NCBI GenBank assembly: GCA_003116975.1
Contig: BGKB01000036.1
Location: 1 to 64,000 of the forward strand
From: Aurantiochytrium sp. KH105
Lineage: Eukaryota; Sar; Bigyra; Thraustochytrida; Thraustochytriidae
Reading direction: 5' to 3'
Length of the DNA: 64,000 nt
Shown piece after piece: positions 30,340 through 42,000 of this stretch. The notes below the pieces were generated by a model. It made no database searches and had not been told where the DNA came from. It saw only the letters and a list, made by a program, of their open reading frames with translations. The position numbers were made by a program, and so were the translations under genes. Positions within the stretch are counted from its first letter, which is position 1; each line of letters starts with the position of its first letter.

Positions 30340-33300
30340 CTATGCACGTCCAAAGGTGAGGCGGCGCAGAGCAAAGTACTCGCCGAGCTTGAACACAACA
30401 GCAAAGAGGAGCGCGTAGCCAAAGTTGTACGCAAAGGTCTCATCGGGGACCTCAAAGTTGGTCGATACGTACTGCCAGGCGGTGACCTGCGTGCGCGCAT
30501 CGGCGGATAACACCACATTGAGCACGCTGCAGCCGGGCAGACTCGCACTGCAGACATCCTCGCACGCGAGACCTCCATTGCAGGTGATCGCAGCTGCATT
30601 TAAATTGGCATCCACAGCACAATCGCAACGAAGCTGCGACTGCATCATGCCCTGAATGACAAAGTACAGCGGCGAAAGCGGAAAGAGCCATTGGAAGACT
30701 CGGTGCGGCGTCAGAGCGGCTAATGAGAAAACTTGCAAAAGAGAATGAAGAAAGAAATGACCATGACGATGAGAAAGAGCGCAACGCGAATGTTCGGTGT
30801 CGACGCAATGAACATGTTACTCATAAAGGAAAACACCACAAAGTTGGCAAAAAAGATGCTCGCCAGACCCACAAAGCCCTCAAAGTCCGTGCGCAGTCCC
30901 ATGATAAAGTAAAGCGGGATCACAGACACCACCGCTGTCACGATGAGAGAGATGATTTCCATGATCATGGAACCGCTCACGTACGCGGCTGTAGAGTAAA
31001 TGTGGTTGTACTTTTCACGGTAAAAAACACCGCGGCTCTTGTACATGAGATCCATCGTGGCAAGCGCCACAAGGAAGCTGGCTAGGATGAGGCAATAATA
31101 CAGCGCTCCCACATAAGACTGTGTCTCCGCGACCGTGTCAAGACTCGTCTGGCCCACGAGAGTCAGGCTAAAGAGGAAGAGAAGGATGACCATAGCCAAG
31201 AGGCGAGCAACGGTGACCTCCAGAGACCGCCAGAATGCCCGCCCCCAACGCCGCCACAAGGCAAGGGTCGTCACCATCGTCGACACCTTGGGCTTGATCG
31301 CCTGAGCCGGATCATTGCTGACTTGAGCAGAGCCTTCAACGACCGCTGCAATATCATCCTCGAGTGCAGCATGTTCTGGCGAGTCATGATAGAGCACGGC
31401 CCAGTCCACGCGTGTTTGGTTCACCCCAGTTGATTCCTCGCCCATTTGCTCGGTGTCAGCGGAATCCTCGCCCTCTTCGCTCGCAACGCTGGCAGCAGAG
31501 GAGGAGGAGGAGGAGGAGGAGGTGGAGGAGGACGCATGGCCGCCCTGGCCAAGGGCCAACACATCAAGAGCATAATTGCTCGGATTAAAATCCCCTGCAG
31601 GAACCGGCACCGTGTTAACCTCGTAGCGCGAAAAGTACGAGACCATCTTGGCAACAGGCCCGTGGTAGGCGACGCGGCCACCCTTTTGCAAGAGCAGAAT
31701 ATCGTCGAAGAGCGCAAAAACCTCGCGGCTCGGCTGATGAATGGTGCAAAGCACCGTGCGTCCTGCCGTGCACACGCGCTTGACCGCGCGCATCGTTACT
31801 TCCGCTGCTGTGGCGTCAAGGCCCGAGGTAGGTTCGTCGAGAAAGAGGATGGCAGGATTGGTGGCGAGTTCCACAGCGACTGTAAGCCGCTTGAACTGTC
31901 CCACAGAGAGACCGCCATGACCCTTGACGCCAATTTTATCGTTCGCGATTCCTGCAAGATCCAGCGTCTCGAGCACAGCGTCCACAAAGACCTCTGCTTC
32001 CGAAGTCGACGTTCCCGCGGGAAGCCGCAAACGTGCCGAAAAGAGGGCCGCCTCCCGCACCGTAGAAAAGGCGCAATGGTAGTCCTCTTGCTCACAGAAG
32101 CCCAGCAGGCGCTGGTACATGCGCGTTTCCGTGACGAGTCGTCCGTTAAGCAGCAGATCACCCGTGCTTTGGCCCGATGTCTTGCGCAAAGAAATCTGAT
32201 TCAGCAAGGTTGTCTTGCCGGCGCCCGTGGCACCAATAATGGCACACATGCGACCACTACGCACGTGACCGGTGACCTTGGTAAGCAACATCTTGGGGGC
32301 CTTCGCGCCCTTGACTTTGACTGCATAGCTAATGTCGCGAAAGGTAAAGTCGACCTGCGGGCAAGGCATGCTCGTGGCCAGCTTGGCGGCACCCGCCAAC
32401 GCTCGCGAAGAGGGCTGCACCTGCACTGCCGCCGCCTTTTCCACATCATCCACAACTGTCGCATCGCGCTCTCCCTCGTCTTCGCTCTCGTCGCCAAGCC
32501 CAGAGTCGCTTCCTTCGCGACGTCCGCGATGGCCGGTGAATCGAACGAAGCGAAGAGCCGCCCATTGCAAGACCATGCACAAAACGCCAATAAATAGACT
32601 GTAAAGGATGGCGACCCAGATCCAATACCGCTCCGGGCGAACGCCCCAGAGTTCGAGCGCGATGTCCGTTCTGTCTGCAAAGGTGTCGCTGTCGAGAATG
32701 ATAATTGTTGCAGCACGAAACAGGTAGCTCACGGGCGAGATCCAATAGAACCAGATGAGCCAATCGGGGATCGTGCTTTCAGTGATGATGAAGCCACCAA
32801 AAAAGTAGCACGCTCCAGGCAGAATCACCGCATGCATCATAAAGGCCACGACCAAGTTGGGCATGCTATACGCGATGGCGCGCGTCATGGTGTTGCACAC
32901 GAAAATGGCAGCAAAATTGATTGCGAGAAAGAGACCATAGGTTTCCATGACATCGGCCGCGCTTGAGTCCACGAGGTTTGTCATCCAAAAGGCAAGAGAT
33001 GCAACGCAAAATGCCTCCGGGATGTTCGCGACGCACATGGCCAGCGTATCTGAAATTACGTACGAAGACGGGCGGAGCATTTTCGCATCAAGCTGCTTGT
33101 GCAATACGTCACGGGTTGCAAGCACGAACGGAAGAACTTCGAACGAGCTCGTAGAATAGAGGAAAATGGCAAAAAAGGTCACGGCCAGTCTGTTTCGCAG
33201 CCACGAGATATCGCTGCTATTGTCATTCTCTGGTGTCGTGGGCAACTGAAAGAAAATCCATCCAACGAGTCCGCTGATGAAGATGCCTCGCATTACGAGC

Positions 33301-34637
33301 AAAATGTAAATAATGCGGTCTCTCCAGTACGTGCGGCCCACATGCCGGCAGACCACCATGAAGTCGCTCCAGGCATCAAGCACAAAGGGACTTCCTTTAC
33401 CCTTGTGGTCTGGTGACGACTTGAGGTAGTATGCCGAAACGGGCGCGTCCTCCGCGGAGACAGTTTCTCCAACAACAGCCACAGTATCAGCAGCAGAAAT
33501 CGACTGCGCCGCGAGCCTTGCGATACCGATGGGGGCTTGCGTCCCCGCGAAATAGCGGTTTCGGCGAGGCGTCGTCATGTCTGCCAAGAACTCACCGAGG
33601 CTTCGACCGGGACGGCACACAAAGCCAAGCGCCTCAAAGTGCTGGAGCACAGACTGGACGGGGCCATGATAAATGATCTGGCCCTCGCTCATCATGAGCA
33701 CGTCGTCAAAGAGTTCAATGACTTCCGGACCCGGTTGCAGGAGCGAGATCACCACATTGGACTGCATGCGGCGCGTCGAGGCGCACAGGGCCTGCACGAG
33801 CTTGAACGTGGTGGCGCTGTCGAGCCCGGTGCTGATCTCGTCCAAGAGGAGCAGAGGGTGCCTTCCGAAAAGCATCTCGCCGAGCGTCGTGCGCCTGCGC
33901 TCGCCGCCAGAGACCCCGCGGAAGAGCTCGTTGCCGATGATCGTGTCGGCAGCTCCGGTGAGGCCGAGCACGTCAAGCATGTCGTCCACAGCGGGAGCGA
34001 GCGCCTCGTGAACCTCGTCATCGGTAGCAGCACCTTTGCATCGGTTAGTGTTCGTAAAAGCCTGGGCGCTGCCCACGGTATCCTGGGCGAAGCCAAAGAT
34101 ATCGCGGACAGTTTGAAGAGCGAGATGCTCGTCAAGCTGGCCTACATAAGTGGCCACTTTGGCCATGTGCAGACTCGACTGCGCAACGCCATTGTATGTG
34201 ACTTCTCCCTTGAGGGTCGCAGCCTTGTCGACGCGCAATCTGCCGGCGAGCAGCTTGAGAAGGCTCGTCTTGCCGCTTCCCGGTGCACCGAGAACCAGGG
34301 TGCTTGTGCCTGCGCGCAAGGTCAGCGACAAGTTTTTGAGAATGTGCAGGTCTTCACGTGTGGCTCGCTTGCACAGGTTGAGGGCATCGCGCGTTGCCGT
34401 GGCCACGTTCTGCACCTTTTTGCTCGTCTTTGATACTTTGGCCGTGAACTCAATCCCCGCGACGCGCACGGTGACCGGCAGCCTCGGCTCGCCGTCGAAG
34501 GGCTCCAGCACGCATCGTGCTTTCTCGCGCTCTTGCACTTGGACACTCACGTGGCTCGTGGGCGACGACGACGCTTCTTCGCAAGGTTCTTTCTCGTTCG
34601 CCTCTTCGCGTTTCTCTGGTACGTTATCGCCCAGCAT
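30340..34637 (-). CDS. Full-size ABCG (PDR-type) transporter, frame break near the 3' end
   Basis: The order is NBD-TMD-NBD-TMD, as in pleiotropic drug resistance transporters. NBD1 has Walker A GAPGSGKT (117-124), signature VSGGERRRTT and LLLDEISTGLDS. NBD2 has Walker A GATGAGKT, signature LSVGQFKRLT and ILFLDEPTSGLD. Each NBD precedes a block of about six membrane spans. The main frame stops at about 30720 after FFILFCKF. The final 130 residues (LTPHRVFQWLFPLSPLYF, a Cys-rich extracellular loop, the last span and the end RRLTFGRA) lie in another frame down to 30340. The two parts join as one family-typical sequence and I see no splice sites between them. A single missing base in a T-rich run at about 30725-30755 would explain it, as sequencing error or recent mutation. 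The role is ATP-driven export of lipids or xenobiotics at the plasma membrane. Confidence 0.88.
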
Positions 34638-34735
34638 TCTCGTTCACGCAAGGGCGGGGTAATAGTATTGGCCTACTATGTGTCGAGTTTTGGTTTTGCG
34701 TCTCGAGTTGCGGACGATTGATCCTCCTCCTCCTC

Positions 34736-34767
<32 letters not shown>

Positions 34768-35913
34768 CGGACCAACGCGCGCTCCTCCTCAATGTTTCCC
34801 ATTCTGCTCTCCCTCACTTTCCCTCAACTGCGCACGGGCGTACTTCGAAGGTTTATTCCAGCCAGGTGCGCTAGCCAGCCGACCAGCCCTGCAGCCAGCA
34901 GCCCCTCAAACTACCCAAAGCTGCGGCCGTTTCGCATTCCGAGCGAATCTCTCGAAACTGGAAAGCTCTTTTTCACAAAGTGTTTCAAGCCGGAACATGA
35001 GCTTGTCCCCGAGAAGTGTGTGTTGTTCAAACAGGCTGCAGTGCTGTCTCTGCACTCAATTCATCGATCGATCCATCAACCCATCCATCTACTCATCCGC
35101 TCATCCATCCACTCTTCGCTCGCGCCCGCTCTCCCGCGCCAAGCAAGGAAGGCGGCCAGTCTCGCGAGAAGCCAGGCGCGACCGACGGGCGAGTTGCTGT
35201 TGAGGGGCGCGTCTCTCTTCACTGGCTCTCCCTTCTCTTCTCCTCTCCTCCTCTTCCTCGTCGTCAACGCGACTGCGACGCGGGCCGCGATTCTCGCCAA
35301 AGCCGACGATTTGCGAAGCGAGTGCGACGCGACGAGCCCCGGCAGCTAGCTAGCCGCAGCGCAGGCAGCAGCCGTGGCCTGGCAGCGGCGGCGGAATCGG
35401 CTGGCCGGTGTTGACCTGAGAGCAAAGGCTCTGGAAAGTGGGCGCGGAAGAGGGGACGGGTCCGTGCCTCCGTGGAATGGAAGACGGCCGATCTTGGGGT
35501 ATGAAACTGCTCTGCGAGGGAGCGGCGATCGACGCGTCGGACTCGTCATGGTCCATGCCAACGGTGCGGCCGGCAGCCCCTCAAATCTAATCCGAGTATG
35601 CTTGACAACGAGGGGTCTCCGGTCCCAGGGCCGCTGCGGCGAACGACTGGTTGAGGGCATCGCAACGTGCGGTTCGTCAGGTGCGGTGCGGGTAAGCGCG
35701 AGCAAGCTGGGAGTCAAGCCTATTGGGCGACTCGAAAAGTGATATTCTACGTAGGGGTCTATAAACTAATTTGGTGGTTGACCATTCTGACGTTTCGTAT
35801 CAACGAAGCGGTGCTTGGTTGGTCGTGCTATACTTATCTAAAACCTGACTCGATCTCGCGTTCGTCATCGACGAAGAGCCGCCGTCAAGCTACCAAGGGC
35901 TGGGTCGCTTGCT

Positions 35914-35951
<38 letters not shown>

Positions 35952-36097
35952 TGCCGGCCACACCACATGCCCTTCTCGGGACATTCCTGTGACGCGTTCC
36001 TGTGACCCTGCGGCGATCGCACTTTGCTGCGACGAGCAAGCCCGCCAGCAACAACTGCGAGCAGAACAAACTGCGCGTCGGCGGAGCCTGGCGACCA
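34638..36097. other. Intergenic region between NPHP1-like and ABC genes
   Basis: The segment contains (CTCCTC) and (CTG)n runs at about 34725-34767 close to the ABC start, and a (CTGC)n run at about 35914-35952 after the NPHP1-like gene's 3' end. On the minus strand, an ATG at 35556 opens 68 codons of non-repetitive sequence ending CCLRCG at 35350. It could be a small gene or a first exon, but nothing supports that further. No RNA gene was recognised. Confidence 0.4.
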
Positions 36098-39000
36098 TCA
36101 CAAGGTGGCCTCGCGGATGTCGAAGGGGCGGAAGAGCAGCGTGGAGGCCTCGGCGTCGCGGCCCTTGGCGCCCGGCGCGGGGATGGCCGAGAAGAAGTGG
36201 TCCGCCGAGGGCTTAGCCGCGCGGCGCGTCCTGCGCGCCGTGGGCGAGAGCAGCTGCGCGTCGCCCCTGCGCTCCACGGCGCAGAGCATGGGCCACATGC
36301 TCAGCACGCAGCGCGCGAAGGCCGCCCGCCGCCGCCGCGCGTCGCGCGAGAGCACGCCGCCCTGCGAGGACGCCTGCCACCTGCGCGCGAGCCGCGCCAG
36401 CAGCTCGGCGTCCTGCGCGATCTGCGGCAGGATGCGCAGCACCGGCGCGAACTCCACGGCATCGCCGTCCGCGCGCGCGCGCGCGCGCCGCCCGAGCGGG
36501 GCCGCGCGCGCGCCCGCGTTCGCGCCGCGGGCGGCGTCGCGCGCGGCCTGCGCGGCGGCGCGCAGCTCCATGTAGACCCTGAGCAGCGGCACGGCGGCGT
36601 GCGGCGTGATGAACGGCGCCGGCAGCATCCGCAGCGCCGCGCGCAGGGCCCGGCCGGCGCGCTGCAGGCCCTGGCTGCGCAGCCGCAGCTCCGGCCGCGT
36701 CTCGCCGCTGCGCAGCGACCGCCGCAGCGCGCGCCAGCCGCGCCGCCGCGCGAGGATGTCGTCCTTGGCGATGTCGAACGGGCACGCCGGCGACCCGCCC
36801 GAGACCGCCGCGCGGACCTCGCGGCCTTCGTGCGAGGCGCGGTCCAGGGCCTCGAGCTCCACGCCGCTCCAGCCGCAGCTCATCTCCACGGGCGGCGCGC
36901 GATCGTCCGCGCCCGTCTCCACCAGCAGCGAGAGCTCCACGAGCAGCACCAAGCTCTCGCCGCGCACACGGCACAGCTCCCGCAGCCCCTCCGGGATGCG
37001 CACGAGCACGTCGTCCGCGCCCCGAGCGCTCGAGAATTGCCACACGTCCTCTTGCGCGCGATCCCACCCCGCCGGGGCAATGTACGAGTTCCCCGCGTAC
37101 CGCAAGTGCGTATTCGCAGGCCGTTGCAGCTCGCGCCGGAGGGCTTGGACATCATCATCATCATCATCGCCTCCATTGCCATTCTCTTCGTCGTCGATCT
37201 CCTCGCCGCTGCCGAGAAAACTCCTCTCGTCGTCGTCACTTCCTGTGTGCGAGTTGCTCGCATGGCGGCCGTATGCGCCGTCCTCGCCGAGGACAATGGA
37301 GGCCGGCTTGCGCCACAAACAAATGCGCGCGCGGCGCTCGAGCACACGCTGCGCAAGCTTGTCGTCCGCAATTACCGGAATGCCCCGCGCAACGCGAAGC
37401 TGAATCTGCAGCGTCTGCGTTCCGTCTGAAATGTGCGCCTGCGCTTGCGCCTGCGCCTCTGTGATACGCGAGTCGTGAGCAAGGGGTTCCACCAATGCAG
37501 ATTCGGCCGTGTGCTCTTGCGACTTGTTCAATTCCTGTGTCACTGGTGGACGATAATTGCTCGGCGTGCGGCCGAAAGTCTTCAGGTACGCCATGGGATC
37601 CGGGACAGGACCCCGAATCACCTTGTACAACGCAGCCCGCGTACGCTTGTCGGCACGCGGCCATGGCCCGCCTCGTTGCAGGGTTCCTAAAAACGCGGCA
37701 ATGTTCAATTGCCCATCCCGGTCCGAATCTGCGAAACGGACGAGAAGTTTGATCTCCTCTCGAGAGAGCTCGCCCTTGCATGCAACCTGCATGCTCTCCG
37801 CGAACTCTCGCGATGAAATCGTCCCGGTACCCGCACGGTCTGCACGACCCAAAACCTCTCGAAGTTGCGTGCTGCGCACCGCGCCAAGTTTGTGTGCGGA
37901 AGCTCGCATCAGTCGCAGACCGATCTTGACAAACTCGCGTCGTGAAAACTTGTCGTCTTCTTTGCTGTGCCCCGCCTCCCTCGCAATACTGCGGCCCGAG
38001 CACTCATGCCCCAAGGCCAACATTGCCCGACCCAAATCTCGCTGGTCCACCGAACCTGCGTTTTGAGCATCGATCGCATCAAAAGCCCGACGAAGCGAGC
38101 GCTCCATTGCGCGCTGGAATCGTACGTCCAACACTGGACTTTGCTTCTTGCGTTTGCTCACGCGTGATGCTCGACGATGTTGGGGTGACTCAACGCTGTC
38201 GTCGCTTTCGTCCTCACTCGAACTTGAACCATCCCCATCCCGTGTTAAACTTGAGCGCCGCCGGCGCCGATCCTTGGGCCGCCGCGACCCAGACCAGCTT
38301 CCAGATTCGGACGAGGAAGACCCAACGCTTGCGAGATCGTCAGAAGCAGACTCGTCAACGCTATCTTCTCCCGACAAGCTTGCCTCTTCATCGACTTCGT
38401 CTTCCTCTGAAGAAACCGACATTTCATCGTCATCATCATCTTCACTGTCCTCATCGGCACTTGACCCGTCCTCCTCAGAGAGATCGTCTTCCCCGCCAGC
38501 GTTTGACGACACGCTTGCATCCGAGTCCTCGGTTCCGCTACCCTCCGAATCGTCGTTCTCATTTTCCGTGTTCATTCCAAGCCGCCCTCGGCCTCGCGCA
38601 AACTCGGAAACAAGCTTGAGAGAAATCTGCGCATCGTCCTCCTCCTCCTCCTCGTCGTCCACTTGACTTGCCAACGACAAGCACCGGAGCTCGTGCTCGC
38701 CAAGCGGAACGCCAGTGCGGTCCATAAAAGTATAAAACTCTTCGCGATCAAGCTTCTTCTTCCCCTTGCTCGCGTGACCCTTGAGCCCTCGCCGCAGCTT
38801 CTTTTCAAGACGCTTCGTGTCACATGATGCGGACATCATGTCCGCGAGGTACGCGCCTGGAGAAGACTGCTGACTCATGTACGCGCAAATTTGTTCCAGT
38901 GCCTTTTCATTGCCTGCCTTGAGTTTGTGAGCCTCCAAGGACTTTTTCAGCGCTGAGGACTTGCTGACCCCCTTCATCTTGCGAAATGATTGCAAAAGCG

Positions 39001-42000
39001 CTGCTTGCTTCTTCTTGCTGAGATCCCTAAGTTGCGCCTGTATTTTATCAAGCACACGTCGAGAGCTCTTGGAAAGCGGCTTGAACAACAAAAACACGAG
39101 ATCGTCGACGTGCGCTGCACTTTGATCGCCATAACCAAGAACGCTGACAAGAGCATTGATCTCCTTCTTGGACACCTGGGCCGTCTTGAGCAACGCGCCA
39201 GTCCATGTCTTGCGAGGAATGAAGCCCTTTCCACCACGAGAGGCTTTGCGCAGTTGGCCAACAAGGGCCTTCTTCCGCTTGGCGTCAAGCGATGCAAGCT
39301 TGCTTCGTAGGCTCGAAGAGATAATAGCCTTGTTCCGCGGCGCAAGAGAAGTCTCGCTCTTTTCTCCATCACTTTCACTGTCGTCCTCGTCAGACGCTGT
39401 ATCTGATTCGGCGCCTGCAGAGTCCGAGTCGGACGATACGCCATCGTCGTTGCGTGATGGCTTTGGGGCACCCTGGGATTTTCGAAAATTTGTGAACCAT
39501 CGCGAACCCTTAACCGAGCGTTGCGTCGTAGACTTGTTATCCTCGTCTGATTCTTGCTCGCTCTCCGACGCATCGCTTGTCCCCTTGTCTTTATCGCCGT
39601 CTTCATCGGAAGAATCCGAGGCGGACGAATTCTCTTCTCCCTCGCTCTGAGATGATGCTGACGATGCATCTTCGTCTCTCGCCTTGACATCCTGAGCCTC
39701 CTTCTCAAGCTTTCGGAGAGCGGCGAGACTCACCATGCCATCACCAGCTTTCTTTGTCGTGAGCATTGTCGCAAGTGCATACACCTCGGAAGGCGTTAAA
39801 TTTGCACCCATGGTGTACATTGCACGGGCAAAAACAGCTTCCTTGATCGTTTTTGCAGTCAATGCATTCTTTTTCTCCCTTTTTCCCGCTTTTACATGCT
39901 GATTGACGAGGTCTATCAAACTACTCTCCTCGGCAAAGAGATCAATGGCCTCCATCAAATGTCGCAAGGCAAACGTAACATCTACGCGCGAAGTTTCCGG
40001 TTGCAAGGCTGCTGCCAGCGCCACCGCATCCACAGCGCCCTCTTCTGAGCCTGCGGCAGCAAAGTGTTTGCAAATTGCTTCGGATTGCACCTTGTCGACT
40101 TTGGCTCCCAATGCTTTGGCTACACTTGCAATGGCCTTCTTGCCGTCAATCTTTCCTGAACGAGCCGTGTCTAGCTTGGAGAGCTCAAGGCGAGCACTCG
40201 CGGGCACTTTGATCCGGTACTTCTTGCCAAGGTCACGTACCAAGGCAGCTTCATCCGCACCGTCCAAAAGCTCTGCAATGTGCTCTCGCGTAGCCAGCTT
40301 TGGGGCTTTGGCTTGAAGCACCGACTTCACGCGAGCCTTCAATGATTTGTCAGCATCCAGAAGACCGTGGTGTTGGCTGGCCAAGGCTGCTTGCGTCTGG
40401 GCATTTGCAGCCCTTCGAAGCTTGTCAATCGCCAACGCAGCAGGGCTCTCAGCTTTGGGCACCCCCGGTCCACGAAGTGATTGCGTCAAATGCACCAATC
40501 TAGTGATGGCCTTTTGGTCACGTGAGATGGGTCCGTGCGATCCAACGAGCACGCAAAGCATTTGCGCAGTCTCGACGTCGAGACCAATGTCTTTGCCAAG
40601 AAAGCTTGCGAGGCCACTCGGTTTAGACGTGTTTCTGACTTTGCGAGGCGACCTTTGCGTATGCTCGTTCTCACCGTCGCTTCCCGAATCCTCGCTGTCT
40701 CTGCCTTGACCCTTACTGCTTGCTGCTCGCAAGGCTTTGCGCAAAGCTTTGGCGGGATCCTTCCCTCCCTTAGGAAGTCTTTTCTCGAGAGCTTTAAGAA
40801 ATTCTTTGCGCTGCTTGGCACCAAAAAAGGTCACCAAACCACTCGATTTCGATGCATTCGAGTCCGCGTCCGAGTCGCTTTCCGCGTCCACTGAAGATTT
40901 GTCGCTTGCATTGCTATCGTCTTCGCTTCCTGAACTCTCTCCGCTCTCGCTTTCTGACCCAGAGTTCCGCTTACCTTTTCCATCAATCTCGTTTGCATCG
41001 ACAATGAGCTTGGCTGCGCTGTGCACGTCAATTTCGCCGGTCCTCTTGGCATCCAAGTGTTCGAGAGCAGCGCGGACGAGAAGCGTTTTGCGAGCGCATT
41101 TTGCCTTTTTCTCCTCAAGAAGAGCCCAAAATGCCTTGCGCGAAATTACGCCGCGGCCACTGTCACTTTCATCGTCCTTGCGTTCGTCCTCTTCGCCATG
41201 GCTTGCATTAAAGAATGCGATTATCTGGTTTCGTGTCGAACCCAAGTGCTTTCGAAGATGACCAAGGGCCTCGGCGCGTCCACCGGCATCGACCATGCGG
41301 GCCTTGACCAGCCACTTTTTCAATTTGCCCGTGTCGACGGCAACTTCCTCTTGCGACTTGCCGGAAAGCGCGCCGCCAAGCTGCGCGCAATGCGTCAACA
41401 GCTCGGGCGTGACTGTGAGTCCATACCGATCAACCAGCTGCTGAAAAAGCGTAGCTTCGGAAAGAACCTTTTTCTTGCCAAGCTTGGCGAGCCACTCTTT
41501 CGCGTTGGATGTCAAGAACAAAGGCTGTACGCAAAGTCGGACGCGCGCTTCGTCGAGTGGAGGACTTGCCATGGCGCCGATGAAGACATCAAAGGAGAAC
41601 TTGTTGGGCCCGTTCCGCTTGAAGCGCCATTGATTGATGGAGAGTTTCCGCGACGTCGCCTGCCGCTTCTGCGTCGAACGAGCATCTCCCCCGTCGCTGT
41701 CGCTGCTACTGTCGCTGCTCGACCCATCGCCCTCCCCGTCCTTCTTGTTTGAGCGTTTTGATTTGGCCAGCGATTCGCGCGCGGTGGCAAAATCGATCTT
41801 GAGAATCGCCTCGATATCCTTCTTGTCCACACCAGCGCTCTGCAAAAGGGTGCGAGCTGTCTTTGAATCTACCTGACGATCCGTGACGGCGCCTTCGACC
41901 TTTTCAAAGTCCTTGAGCAACCCGCGCAAAACTTTTGATAGGCCCTCTTTGCCGTGCATGTGCGCGCGAGCGCGATTGAGCGCAGCGGAGGCGGTCTGCG

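Noticed and set aside
35350-35556. 68-codon minus-strand open frame ending CCLRCG
   Set aside because: It starts with ATG and is not repetitive, but there is no domain, no supporting splice site with a continuing exon, and no homologue I recognise; it is only noted within the intergenic entry.
36213-37067. 284-codon open frame overlapping the 3' end of the NPHP1-like gene in another frame
   Set aside because: It is an Ala/Arg/Gly-rich shadow of the GC-rich C-terminal coding region, whose main frame carries the nephrocystin-1 motifs.
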